The notes beneath the pieces are model-generated. The model worked only from the letters and a program-made list of their open reading frames with translations. It had not been told where the DNA came from and searched no databases. The position numbers and the translations under genes were made by a program. Below, in pieces: positions 27,638 to 36,025 of a stretch of 64,000 bases of DNA (positions within the stretch are counted from its first letter, which is position 1; every line of letters begins with the position of its first letter). The DNA lies in the NCBI RefSeq assembly GCF_000196015.1, contig NC_007974.2, positions 1,426,001-1,490,000 on the forward strand, read 5' to 3'. Origin of the DNA: Cupriavidus metallidurans CH34 (GTDB lineage Bacteria > Pseudomonadota > Gammaproteobacteria > Burkholderiales > Burkholderiaceae).

Positions 27638-28249
27638 ATGACGATGTCGCAACCCTCCCCCTCCAAAACGCCGATGACGGCCGAGGGGCCGCCAGCCGTA
27701 GGCAGCGCGCTGCAGGCGCTTCGGCAGAGCCAGCAACTGTCCCTGGACGAGCTGTCGCGCCGCGCCGGTGTCTCCAAGTCTATGCTTTCGCAGATCGAAC
27801 GGAACCTGGCGAACCCGACCGTGGCGGTGCTGTGGCGGCTGGCCAACGCGCTCGGCGTCAGCCTGACGGACTTCCTGGCACAAGGGACTGCAGCGCCACA
27901 GGCGCCCGCCATCACCGTGGTGCCACCCCATGCCACACCGGCGCTCAAGAGCCCCGATACCCGCTGCGAGCTACGCATCCTTGGTCCGATCGACATGGCG
28001 GGGCGCTTCGAATGGTATGAGCTGTCGATCCAGCCGGGCGGCGTGCTGGCGTCGGAGCCACATGAAGCAGGCACGCAGGAGCATCTGTCGGTGCTGACCG
28101 GGTCGATGACCGTCCGGTCAGGTGGCGACGAGAAGAAGCTGAAGCACGGCGATACCGCACGCTACGGCGCGGATGTGGCGCATGCCATTGGTAATCCGGG
28201 CAAAAGCGTGGCAACGGCCTTGCTGGTCGTAGTTCATCCGGGGACCTGA
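27638..28249 (+). CDS. XRE family regulator with C-terminal cupin domain
   Basis: A 203-residue two-domain regulator. The HTH (LQALRQSQQLSLDELSRRAG, VSKSMLSQIERN) occupies residues about 25-80, and the cupin ligand-sensing domain the C-terminal 110 residues (LSIQPGGVLASEPHEAGTQE, GDTARYGADVAHAIGNPG). Such proteins sense small metabolites, often amino-acid derived. Its divergent arrangement with kbl-tdh suggests control of threonine catabolism. The start is uncertain between ATG 27638, ATG 27644 and a GTG at 27620. Confidence 0.88.
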   Translation: MTMSQPSPSKTPMTAEGPPAVGSALQALRQSQQLSLDELSRRAGVSKSMLSQIERNLANPTVAVLWRLANALGVSLTDFLAQGTAAPQAPAITVVPPHATPALKSPDTRCELRILGPIDMAGRFEWYELSIQPGGVLASEPHEAGTQEHLSVLTGSMTVRSGGDEKKLKHGDTARYGADVAHAIGNPGKSVATALLVVVHPGT

Positions 28250-28585
28250 TCCGGACATCGCGCCCGCCACGTATGTCCCTGCGCCGGCTGAGGTTTTTTG
28301 ATCGGCCGTATGATCATCCGCATGCGACGGATACGCGCCTGGTGGGCACTCGACAAGCGCGTATCACATGAGTACCCGCTGAAACGTTTTGACATGTATC
28401 CGTCGTGTATCGGCCGGAACCCGTAGCCGGCGGTCCCGTCCAACCCCTTGACTGTCGACCGGCCATCACGATGCGATGCAGCGTGAACGGTTCGTGAAGA
28501 TGGCTCAACATCCCGCCGAGGGCGTGCACTGCAGATGCGCCCCCGAGTCCCCAGCAACCGCTCCCCTCTCGCCAAGGAGATGACT
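28250..28585. other. intergenic region without recognisable gene
   Basis: About 335 bases between the XRE-cupin gene and a small ORF. A GCCGGC-centred dyad followed by TTTTTT near 28280-28300 could end transcription of the regulator. Nothing else is clear. Confidence 0.4.
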
Positions 28586-28819
28586 GTGCTGAGTCCACAT
28601 GAATTGGCCACGCTGATGCTGATCGGCAATGGCCCCCACACCCGCGACGACACCGCCGCGACCCACGCACGGGAAATCGATCCCGTGGATCTTGACGCCC
28701 TGATCGCCCAACGGCTCGTCGTGCTGGAGTCCATCCAGGACGATAGCGGGCGGATTGCCTGCCCGCAAATCACCGCGCACGGCATGTCGATGCTCAAAGC
28801 CGTAGGGCGTCTGAACTAA
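28586..28819 (+). CDS. small hypothetical protein, possible winged-helix
   Basis: A 77-residue protein beginning LSPHELATLML. The GTG at 28586 is preferred as start because AAGGAG ends six bases before it, whereas the in-frame ATG at 28580 touches the ribosome site. The pattern of helices and the end ITAHGMSMLKAVGRL look like a degenerate winged-helix fold (compare LDALIAQRLVVLESIQDD before a wing), but no family is recognised. It is convergent with the cytochrome c peroxidase gene. Confidence 0.55.
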   Translation: MLSPHELATLMLIGNGPHTRDDTAATHAREIDPVDLDALIAQRLVVLESIQDDSGRIACPQITAHGMSMLKAVGRLN

Positions 28820-28855
28820 CGCTTCAACCGCAGCCCCCGGGTACCTGGGCCGGCA

Positions 28856-30223
28856 TCATCGCACCGACGCTGCTGCCGGCACCTTGTATCCATCCGTCAA
28901 CGTATTCAGAAACGCGATCACGTCGCGCATTTCCCCTTCGGTCATCAAGGGCTTGTCGCCAGGCTTGCCGCCGAACGGGGCTTCCATGTTGACGTTGGCC
29001 TGATAGGGCTCGGGCAGGTCATCGAACTTCCACACCTTGCCGTCCTTGCCGCGCGGGTACCACTTCTGCGGCTTCACATCGCGTTCGGCGTAGAAGTGCA
29101 GCACCTCGTCCAGAGAATGGAATACACCATTGTGGAAAAACGCATGACGCAGTGCAACGTTGCGCAGTGACGGCGTCCGGAACAGGCCGCAATAGTCGGC
29201 ACGATCCTTGAGATCGGTGCGATCCGGGCCGCAGAGCCCCAAATCGTGGAATTCTGGATCGGCATTGCCGGCAAGCTTGCGATTGCGTGGCGCACCCACG
29301 GCGATGAATCCGAAATCCGAGAAAGCCGGGAATGCGCCCTCGCGAATATCGCCCGGATGGCACGCGGCGCAGTTGCCCTTGTTCGGATCGTTGAAGACGC
29401 GCAGGCCGCGTGCCTCCTGGGGGGTCAGCTTTGCCTGCCCGCGCAGCACGGCGTCGTACTTGCTGGTATAGGGATAGAACTCCGACGGCGTCTCCTGGAA
29501 TACCTCCAGGGCCATCAGCACTGCATTGAACGCGGTATCGTCATCGTCAAGCACATCCTGCCCCAGCACCTTGCGGAAAGTCTCGGCATGGGGCCCCTTC
29601 CGGATCTTCTCGACCACCACGCGCGGCTCGCCATTGGCCATCTCGTGCGGCGACAGCAACGGGATGCGCGCCTGCTCGTGCGCGGAGTTCGCGCGACCAT
29701 CCCAGTTGTGCCCACCGGTCGGACCCTGATCCTCGGCGTCGTTGCCGTCGTTCTCGTGATAGTGGTCGGTATAGGCCGGCACGTTCTGCACGTAACGCAG
29801 TGACGGCGCGGCACGCACGCCCGTGCGGCTCATGTCAACGCCGCCGAGTTGCACGGACAGATCATTCGGCGGCCCATAGGCGTGATCGGGGCTATGGCAA
29901 CTCGCGCACGACTGCTTGCCCGACGCCGAGAGCGCCGGATCGAAGAAGAGCGTCTTGCCGAGAGCCGTCAGGGCCGGGATGTTGGGCCGACGCTCGGCCA
30001 TCATTGCGTAGAACGGCTTCGGACTTGCGGGCTTCGGCGCGCTTGCCGTGCTGACGACTGCCACCGGTTGCGCTGCGGCGGCCGGCGTGCCCGCAGCCGC
30101 CTCCTGCTTGCCGCAGCCCGAGGTCAGGCTGACCAGAAGCGCGATCAACAGACCGCCTGCGGCACGCAGCCACGTGATCGGCGAGGGAAACGCGGCATTC
30201 CAAAGCAGCGGCGGCAGGGTCAT
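28856..30223 (-). CDS. di-haem cytochrome c peroxidase family lipoprotein
   Basis: A 455-residue secreted protein with a lipobox-like LTSGC (Cys37). Two c-type haem sites, CASCH at 106-110 and CAACH at 285-289, mark the bacterial CcpA/MauG family. The sequence between them has the usual LFFDPALSASGKQSC lead-in and HNWDGRANSAHEQA, and the C-terminal half has FRTPSLRNVALRHAFFHNG. It probably reduces peroxide or performs a MauG-like oxidation in the periplasm; which of the two cannot be read from sequence alone. It is divergent from the phosphatase gene. Confidence 0.9.
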   Translation of the reverse strand: MTLPPLLWNAAFPSPITWLRAAGGLLIALLVSLTSGCGKQEAAAGTPAAAAQPVAVVSTASAPKPASPKPFYAMMAERRPNIPALTALGKTLFFDPALSASGKQSCASCHSPDHAYGPPNDLSVQLGGVDMSRTGVRAAPSLRYVQNVPAYTDHYHENDGNDAEDQGPTGGHNWDGRANSAHEQARIPLLSPHEMANGEPRVVVEKIRKGPHAETFRKVLGQDVLDDDDTAFNAVLMALEVFQETPSEFYPYTSKYDAVLRGQAKLTPQEARGLRVFNDPNKGNCAACHPGDIREGAFPAFSDFGFIAVGAPRNRKLAGNADPEFHDLGLCGPDRTDLKDRADYCGLFRTPSLRNVALRHAFFHNGVFHSLDEVLHFYAERDVKPQKWYPRGKDGKVWKFDDLPEPYQANVNMEAPFGGKPGDKPLMTEGEMRDVIAFLNTLTDGYKVPAAASVR

Positions 30224-30273
30224 GACGGAACGATGACGGCAAGGATGAGGGTTGAGTGGCGCAGCGAGGCTAC

Positions 30274-30299
30274 GTCACATCCGTGACACACACGTGTCA
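30274..30299. promoter_or_regulatory. overlapping palindromes upstream of the phosphatase gene
   Basis: GTCAC-ATCC-GTGAC (30274-30287) overlaps TGACAC-ACAC-GTGTCA (30284-30299). They lie in the divergent region between the peroxidase and phosphatase genes. They could be operator sites; the TGTCA elements recall Pho boxes, but the 18-base direct-repeat form is not present. Confidence 0.35.
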
Positions 30300-30462
30300 G
30301 GTCATCGAAATGACATCAGGCACCCCACTCGCGGCGGCCGCCACCGCCGGTTTCCGCCTCATCATCAACTTGACACATACCGCATACACACTCGCGGCGC
30401 ACCCAGTAGTACCCCTCTGCTTTCCAAGCATTGAATACCCACACATAAGAAAGAGGAAAACC

Positions 30463-32592
30463 ATGAGCCGTCTCACTCGTCTGTGGCCATTGGCCGCAAT
30501 CGCCGCCGCATCGCTGACCGCCTGCGGTGGCAGCGATTCCGGCACCGCCAGCACCCCCGCCGCCACCACCTCCGGCGTTGTGACTGGCAGCTACTTCGAG
30601 CACGCGAAAGTCTGTATCGACGCCAACGCCAACGCCCAGTGCGATAGCGGCGAAGCATCGACCTATACCGATGCCAAGGGCGCTTTCACGCTGACGGGCC
30701 AGGGCGCCGTGGTGGCCGAGATCGGCACGGATGCCTTCCGCAACGACGACACGGGCGCCCACAACGCCGTGACGCGCAAGCTCGTGTTCCGCGCCCCGGC
30801 CGGCGCCAATGCCGTGGTGAGCGCAATCTCGACCGAACTGGCCGCGCTGATGGACAGCAACGGCGGCAAGCTCGACGACGCACGCAATCAACTGGCTACC
30901 CGCCTGGGCGTCACCGCCGACAAACTGCTGGAAGACCACAATAAGGAAACCGACAGCAACATCAAGGCCACGCTGCAGGCCGAGATCGAGCAGGCGATCG
31001 ACCTGATCGCCACGGCCGTGGCATCGGGCGGCGACATCGGCACCGCGATCCGTGATGGCGTGACCAAGCGCGTCGCGCTGCAGAACATCAAGAACGTCGT
31101 GGTGATCTACGCCGAGAACCGCGGCTTCGACAACCTCTACGGCCTGTTCCCCGGCGCCAACGGCATTCCAGGCGTGAACCCGACGGCCGTGGGTACCGTG
31201 GAACCGCAGAAGGACTTTGACGGCTCGACGCTGGCCTCGCTGCCCCCGACCTGGGGCGGCTTCACCGCCAGCGGCCAGACTGTCACGCTCCCGCAGGCCA
31301 GCACCGTGGGCTGGGCCAACAAGCCGTTCCGTATCGACGACCCGGCCGGCGTGAACGGCACGGGCGTGGTGGTGGGCCAGAACGTGATCACGCGTGACCT
31401 GGTGCACCGCTTCTATAACAACCAGATGCAGATCAACGGCGGCAAGAACGACAAGTTCACGGCGTTCTCCGACGCCGGCGGCCTGGTCATGGGCTACTAC
31501 GACGGCAGCGCCATGTCGATGTGGAAGCTCGCCCAGCAGTACACGCTGGCCGACAACTTCTTCATGGGCGCGTTCGGCGGCTCGTTCCTGAACCACCAGT
31601 ACCTGGTCTGCGCCTGCGCGCCGGTCTACCCGAATGCCGAAACCTCGGTGGCCTCGGGTTCGATTTCGGTCGTCGACACGGACGCCAACGGCAACTTCAA
31701 GAGCCTGTCGCTCAAGCCCACGAGCCCCGCCAGCATCCAGACCGGCACCGCCCAGTACGTGAACGACAGCACGCTGACCGCCAAGGACGGCACCGGCGTC
31801 TACTACGCGGTCAACACGATGCAGCCGCCGTACCAGCCGAGCGGCAACGCACCTGCGTCGACGGACTCGACCAAGCTGCTGGCCGACCCGACCAAGGCCA
31901 CCACGCTGCCTGCCCAGACCCAGGACACGATCGCCTCGCTGCTGGACCGCCGCGGCATCAGCTGGGCCTGGTACTCGGGCGCATGGAGCGCCGTGACCGC
32001 CAATAGCGCGCTGATTTACAACAACACCACGCCGAACTTCCAGCCGCACCACCAGCCGTTCAACTACTACTCGGCCTTCAGCCCGATCGATCACGCAGAC
32101 TATCGCGCGGCTCACCTGAAGGACTACGACTCGTCGTTCCTGGCTGATGCGGCAGCGGGCAAGCTGCCGGCCGTCTCGTTCTACAAGCCGCAAGGCAACC
32201 TGAACCAGCACGCCGGCTATGCCAACGTGACCGACGGCGATGCCCACATCGCCAACGTGATCGCCCAGCTTCAGAAGAGCCCGCAGTGGAACAACATGCT
32301 GATCGTGGTGACGTACGACGAGAACGGTGGCTTCTATGACCACGCACCGGTGCCTAAGGCCGACCGCTGGGGCCCGGGTACCCGTATCCCTGCCATCGTG
32401 ATCTCGCCGTTCGCCAAGCGCGGCTTCGTCGATCACACGCAATACGACACCGCTTCGGTGCTGCGTTTCATCACGCACCGCTTCGCGCTGCCGACGCTGC
32501 CTGGCCTGAAGCTGCGTGACGATTCGCTGATCGCAAACGGCAAGCCGGCGATGGGCGACCTGACCAATGCGCTGACATTCCCGGCGCAGTAA
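30463..32592 (+). CDS. acid phosphatase / phosphoesterase lipoprotein (AcpA, phospholipase C superfamily)
   Basis: A 709-residue exported phosphoesterase. The signal peptide ends with the lipobox SLTAC (near residue 20). Residues about 35-190 form an extra N-terminal domain (YFEHAKVCIDANANAQCDSG) like those of surface lipoproteins. The catalytic domain starts near 205 with NVVVIYAENRGFDNLYGLFP, the metal-binding N-E-N-x-x-F-D motif of the AcpA/phospholipase C family, and ends with TYDENGGFYDHAPVPKADRW. Ribosome site GAGG precedes the ATG. A double hairpin follows the stop. The substrate may be phosphate monoesters or phospholipids. Confidence 0.9.
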   Translation: MSRLTRLWPLAAIAAASLTACGGSDSGTASTPAATTSGVVTGSYFEHAKVCIDANANAQCDSGEASTYTDAKGAFTLTGQGAVVAEIGTDAFRNDDTGAHNAVTRKLVFRAPAGANAVVSAISTELAALMDSNGGKLDDARNQLATRLGVTADKLLEDHNKETDSNIKATLQAEIEQAIDLIATAVASGGDIGTAIRDGVTKRVALQNIKNVVVIYAENRGFDNLYGLFPGANGIPGVNPTAVGTVEPQKDFDGSTLASLPPTWGGFTASGQTVTLPQASTVGWANKPFRIDDPAGVNGTGVVVGQNVITRDLVHRFYNNQMQINGGKNDKFTAFSDAGGLVMGYYDGSAMSMWKLAQQYTLADNFFMGAFGGSFLNHQYLVCACAPVYPNAETSVASGSISVVDTDANGNFKSLSLKPTSPASIQTGTAQYVNDSTLTAKDGTGVYYAVNTMQPPYQPSGNAPASTDSTKLLADPTKATTLPAQTQDTIASLLDRRGISWAWYSGAWSAVTANSALIYNNTTPNFQPHHQPFNYYSAFSPIDHADYRAAHLKDYDSSFLADAAAGKLPAVSFYKPQGNLNQHAGYANVTDGDAHIANVIAQLQKSPQWNNMLIVVTYDENGGFYDHAPVPKADRWGPGTRIPAIVISPFAKRGFVDHTQYDTASVLRFITHRFALPTLPGLKLRDDSLIANGKPAMGDLTNALTFPAQ

Positions 32593-32597
32593 GCAGG

Positions 32598-32656
32598 GCG
32601 CGAAGGCATTGCCTTCGCGCTGAAAAGGGGGCGGCTCCACGAGGGGCCGCCCCCTT
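32598..32656 (+). terminator. two successive hairpins after the phosphatase gene
   Basis: GCGCGAAGGC-ATT-GCCTTCGCGC (32598-32620) is a perfect 10-bp stem. AAGGGGGCGGC and GCCGCCCCCTT (32625-32656) form an 11-bp stem ending in TTGTCT. The second fits an intrinsic terminator. Confidence 0.75.
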
Positions 32657-32749
32657 GTCTATTGGATGGTCGAAAGTCCGGTCGCGCCCCTTTTCCGCCC
32701 GCGGGAACCTGCCCGGCAGGAAGAGGATCAGCACGCAAAGCACTATAGT

Positions 32750-34210
32750 GTGCAAAACACACCCGGAAAGGAGCCCTCCATCCCCGGCCGGCAATCCGAC
32801 ATTCCCGCACGCCTCGATCGCCTGCCATGGTCCGCCTGGCACTGGCGCGTCGCGATCGCGCTAGGCATCGCCTGGGTGCTGGACGGCCTCGAAGTCACGC
32901 TGGTCGGCTCGGTCGGCGCGGTGCTCGAGCGGCCGGACACACTTGCGCTCAATGCCACGCAGGTCGGCTGGTCCGGTTCGCTTTACGTGCTCGGCGCCGT
33001 GATCGGCGCGCTTGCCTTCGGCCGCATGGCTGACAGGCTCGGCCGCAAGAAGCTGTTCCTGGCCACGCTGTTCGTCTACATGGCGGCGACGCTGGCAACC
33101 GCGTTCTCCCCCAACTTCGCGTTCTTCGCGGCCTGCCGCTTCGTGACCGGGCTTGGCATCGGCGGCGAGTACGCAGCCATAAATTCGGCGATCGACGAAC
33201 TGATTCCTGCCCGCGTGCGCGGCAGGGTCAATCTGGCGATCAACGGCAGTTTCTGGCTGGGTGCGGCACTCGGTGCCGGCCTGAGTCTGCTTCTTCTGGA
33301 TCCACGGGTGCTGGGCCCCGTATGGGGCTGGCGCGCATGCTTCGCGCTGGGCGCGCTGCTGGCAGTGGCGATCGTGTTGATCCGGCGCCATGTGCCGGAA
33401 AGCCCGCGCTGGCTGGCCACGCACGGCCGCCATGCCGAGGCCGAGCAGGTGATCGCAGGTATCGAGGCTGCGATCACCCGACGGCACGGTCCGCTGCCCC
33501 CGGTCCATGACGCGGTGCTGGTCTACTACGGGGGCAAACCCGTGCCTCCCCTGCGCGACGTCGTGCGGTTGCTGGTCCGTCGCTACCGGACACGCAGCGC
33601 CGTCACCTTCGCCCTGATGGTGGCGCAGGCCTTCTTCTACAATGCGATCTTCTTTACTTACGCCCTGGTGCTGACACGCTTCCTGGGCGTGCCGGAGGAA
33701 CGCGTCGCGCTCTATATCTTTCCGTTCGCAATCGGCAACGCCTTGGGGCCCTTGTTGCTCGGCCCGCTGTTCGATCGCATCGGCCGCCGCAAGATGATTG
33801 CGCTGACCTATGTGCTCTCCGGCATCGGGCTGGCCGCCACCGGATGGGCATTCATGTCCGGCTGGCTCGACGCCAGATCGCAAGCGCTGTGCTGGTCCGC
33901 AGTGTTCTTCCTTGCCTCAGCCGCGGCCAGTTCGGCCTACCTGACCGCCAGCGAAGTCTTCCCGCTCGAAATGCGGGCGCTGGCAATCTCCGTGTTCTAC
34001 GCGGTGGGCACGGGCGTCGGTGGGTTCATCGCACCCGTGCTGTTCGGGGCGTTGATCGAAACAGGTAGCCGAGGCGCCGTGGCGGTAGGCTACGCCATCG
34101 GCGCAACCCTGGTCATCGTGGCGGGGGCGATGGCCCTGAAGTACGGGGTGGATGCCGAGCGAAAGCCGCTGGAGGAAGTCGCGCCGCCATTGGGGACCGA
34201 TGACGAGTGA
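32750..34210 (+). CDS. MFS transporter (sugar/metabolite:proton symporter type)
   Basis: An inner-membrane carrier of about 486 residues with twelve predicted helices. MFS signatures are GRMADRLGRKK after helix 2 and GPLFDRIGRRKM in the second half, with RFVTGLGIGGEYAAINSAID in helix 4. The start is doubtful: GTG 32750 lies inside the palindrome GTGTG-CAAAA-CACAC and has no ribosome site, while AAAGGAG (32767-32773) sits six bases before an in-frame ATC at 32780. A further open start at 32666 is unlikely. There is no in-frame ATG before the first helix. The substrate is unknown. Confidence 0.82.
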   Translation: MQNTPGKEPSIPGRQSDIPARLDRLPWSAWHWRVAIALGIAWVLDGLEVTLVGSVGAVLERPDTLALNATQVGWSGSLYVLGAVIGALAFGRMADRLGRKKLFLATLFVYMAATLATAFSPNFAFFAACRFVTGLGIGGEYAAINSAIDELIPARVRGRVNLAINGSFWLGAALGAGLSLLLLDPRVLGPVWGWRACFALGALLAVAIVLIRRHVPESPRWLATHGRHAEAEQVIAGIEAAITRRHGPLPPVHDAVLVYYGGKPVPPLRDVVRLLVRRYRTRSAVTFALMVAQAFFYNAIFFTYALVLTRFLGVPEERVALYIFPFAIGNALGPLLLGPLFDRIGRRKMIALTYVLSGIGLAATGWAFMSGWLDARSQALCWSAVFFLASAAASSAYLTASEVFPLEMRALAISVFYAVGTGVGGFIAPVLFGALIETGSRGAVAVGYAIGATLVIVAGAMALKYGVDAERKPLEEVAPPLGTDDE

Positions 34211-34330
34211 GCGTGGCGACAGAGCATGGCGTGGGCGGGCATTTTGAGAACCGTCCCATATCGCGCAGATTTCGCAGGCTCCAGACTGGGAAGCCATGCA
34301 ATTGGGCATGGGGATTACTGGAGCTACGCA

Positions 34331-34522
34331 ATGAGATATTCCGGCCAGAACATACTTGAAACTGCAACCCCAGGACCGGTCATTGAGCGCGACGAAAGCT
34401 TGCTCGACAACGTCAAGGACATCTTTGACATGGCCGGTTGGTTTATCAATCCGACCAATGTTCCACTGACCATTGAGCGTATGAACGAGATCATCGCGGA
34501 AGCCGGAACATCTGCTCGATGA
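34331..34522 (+). CDS. small protein upstream of PIN toxin, possible antitoxin
   Basis: A 63-residue protein (MRYSGQNILETATPGPVIER...) whose stop overlaps the PIN-domain start by four bases (ATGA), as antitoxin genes usually do. However, it does not look like an AbrB/VapB DNA-binding protein, so it may be a different antitoxin type or an altered remnant. No family is recognised. Confidence 0.5.
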   Translation: MRYSGQNILETATPGPVIERDESLLDNVKDIFDMAGWFINPTNVPLTIERMNEIIAEAGTSAR

Positions 34523-34919
34523 TCGGACTCGACACGAATGTGCTGGTTCGATTCATCGCTCAGGAAACTAGTGCTGAAGGACAGCTGGCACATGCGCTAC
34601 TCCGTCAACTGACGCCAGAACACCCGGGCTTTGTTTCGCTGATTGCGATTACGGAACTCGCCTGGGTACTGGCTCGCTCTTACCACGCCACGCGCCGGGA
34701 GATCCAGCGCGTGGTCGAATCCCTCCTCGGTTGGCCAGCTCTGCTGATAGAGGCACATGACATCGTGCAACGCGCGGCGCACCGGTTCGCGAAGGTTTCG
34801 TGCGATTTGCCGACTGCCTGATTGAACGTGCGGGCAACGAATTCGGCTGCAGCGTCACTCTGACCTTTGACAAGGTGGCCGCCCGAGATCAAGGGTTCGT
34901 GTTGCTATCAGCAAGATAA
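34519..34919 (+). pseudogene. VapC-type PIN-domain ribonuclease, frameshifted
   Basis: The start MIGLDTNVLVRFIAQ and FVSLIAITELAWVLARSYHA carry the first acidic residues of a PIN RNase. Near 34800 the frame shifts by one: it ends early as AKVSCDLPTA at 34821, while the alternative frame gives RFADCLIERAGNEFGCSVTL and TFDKVAARDQGFVLLSAR to TAA 34917. The essential ADCLIER acidic residue is therefore lost from the translated product. A one-base deletion (or two-base insertion) explains it. The toxin is probably inactive. Confidence 0.8.
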
Positions 34920-34973
34920 AGGGAAGTCCGAACTGCTCTATCCTGTTCGATCACTGAGAGCGATGCCTTTGGC

Positions 34974-35090
34974 TAAGAAGCAGTTTCAAAATGAAGCGAA
35001 GCGGTTCTGGCTAGGCGGGGGCAGCAGACAGCACAAGTAGTAAGGCAAGGCCCCGCAACGACGCCAGGATCTTTTTGAAACGGCTTCTAA
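34974..35090. repeat. dispersed repeat copy C
   Basis: This compact copy (about 117 bases) of the element at 7062 and 8135 has ends TAAGAAGCAGTTTCAAAA and TTTTTGAAACGGCTTCTAA, near-perfect inverted repeats. The inner blocks match copy A closely: ATGAAGCGAAGCGGTTCTGG, ACAAGTAGTAAGGCAAGGCC and GCAACGACGCCAGGATC. It lacks the hairpin-rich insertion of copy A. It lies between the broken PIN locus and the SDR gene. Confidence 0.85.
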
Positions 35091-35126
35091 CTGCCCTATT
35101 CCCAGTGAAATCGTCCGAGACCCAGA

Positions 35127-35846
35127 TCAACTCAACCCATCCAGCACCATATGCTGCCCATGAACCGCTTCTGCCGCATCAGAGGCCAGGAACGCCACCG
35201 CCCGTGCCGCGGCGCCGGTCGATACCCAGCGCGTATGGTCGACCGAGGGCATGGCCTGACGATTGGCCGGGGTATCGAGGATACTCGGGGCGACGCTGTT
35301 CACGTTGATGCCTGCACCCCTTACCTCATGCGACAGGCTTTCCACGAGCCGTTGCAGCGCGCTCTTGGATGCCGCATAGGCCGCCATCGTCGCCGCGCCG
35401 GCCATGGCACCACGCGCCGACACCGCAACGACTTTGCCGTGCCTCTGGAACAGCATGGCGGGAATGAAGTGGCTGGTGACCGCAACGAACGACCACGCAT
35501 TCAGGTCCATCATCCGCATCCACGATTCCCGGCTCATGGCGTGAGTGGCCTCGCCCATTTCAAAGCCGCCGGCCACATGCACCAGTACGTCTACCGTACC
35601 GAAGGCGTCGAGGATTGCCGCCGCAACCGGTGCCATCGCGGTGTCCGACGTGACATCGGCCGCGTGAAGCAGCGTGCCGCCGTGATCGGGCTCGGGATGA
35701 GCGAATACGCTTTGCAAGTGCTGCAGGTCCCGGTCGATCAGCGCCAATCTGGCACCCTCGGCGGCAAAGCGGCTGGCCACTGCACGGCCTAGCGCGCCGG
35801 CGGCTCCGGTGATGACGACATGACGACGGGCAGCGGTCGAGTCCAT
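35127..35846 (-). CDS. short-chain dehydrogenase/reductase
   Basis: A 239-residue classical SDR. The cofactor loop GAAGALG lies near the N-terminus (VVITGAAGALGRAVASRFA), NAG-equivalent HVAGG in the middle, and the Y-x3-K is in AAYAASKSALQRLVES. The usual catalytic Ser precedes it in VVAVSARGAM. The C-terminus SVAPSILDTPANRQAMP is typical. The substrate is unknown; it resembles oxoacyl-ACP reductase-like oxidoreductases. The start MDSTAARRH is taken over longer upstream extensions. Confidence 0.87.
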   Translation of the reverse strand: MDSTAARRHVVITGAAGALGRAVASRFAAEGARLALIDRDLQHLQSVFAHPEPDHGGTLLHAADVTSDTAMAPVAAAILDAFGTVDVLVHVAGGFEMGEATHAMSRESWMRMMDLNAWSFVAVTSHFIPAMLFQRHGKVVAVSARGAMAGAATMAAYAASKSALQRLVESLSHEVRGAGINVNSVAPSILDTPANRQAMPSVDHTRWVSTGAAARAVAFLASDAAEAVHGQHMVLDGLS

Positions 35847-36025
35847 GAAACGCTCCAGGGTGAGGGTTCTTAAACGATAGCCCTCTGCCGCCCGTCTCGC
35901 AAAAATACTACGTCGCAAGAGAAACTGTACAGCGCGTGCAACCGTCATCTGTGTATGGCACCCGACGTAGCGCTCAGGCATGATGCCGCACCGCCCCAAT
36001 TGGGGACTGATTCCCTGGACAAGAA

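Noticed and set aside
30316..32640. 774-codon open frame antisense to the phosphatase gene
   Set aside because: It mirrors the coding strand of a well-supported gene. Long antisense frames are common in GC-rich genes, and its Val/Arg/His-rich translation has no domain.
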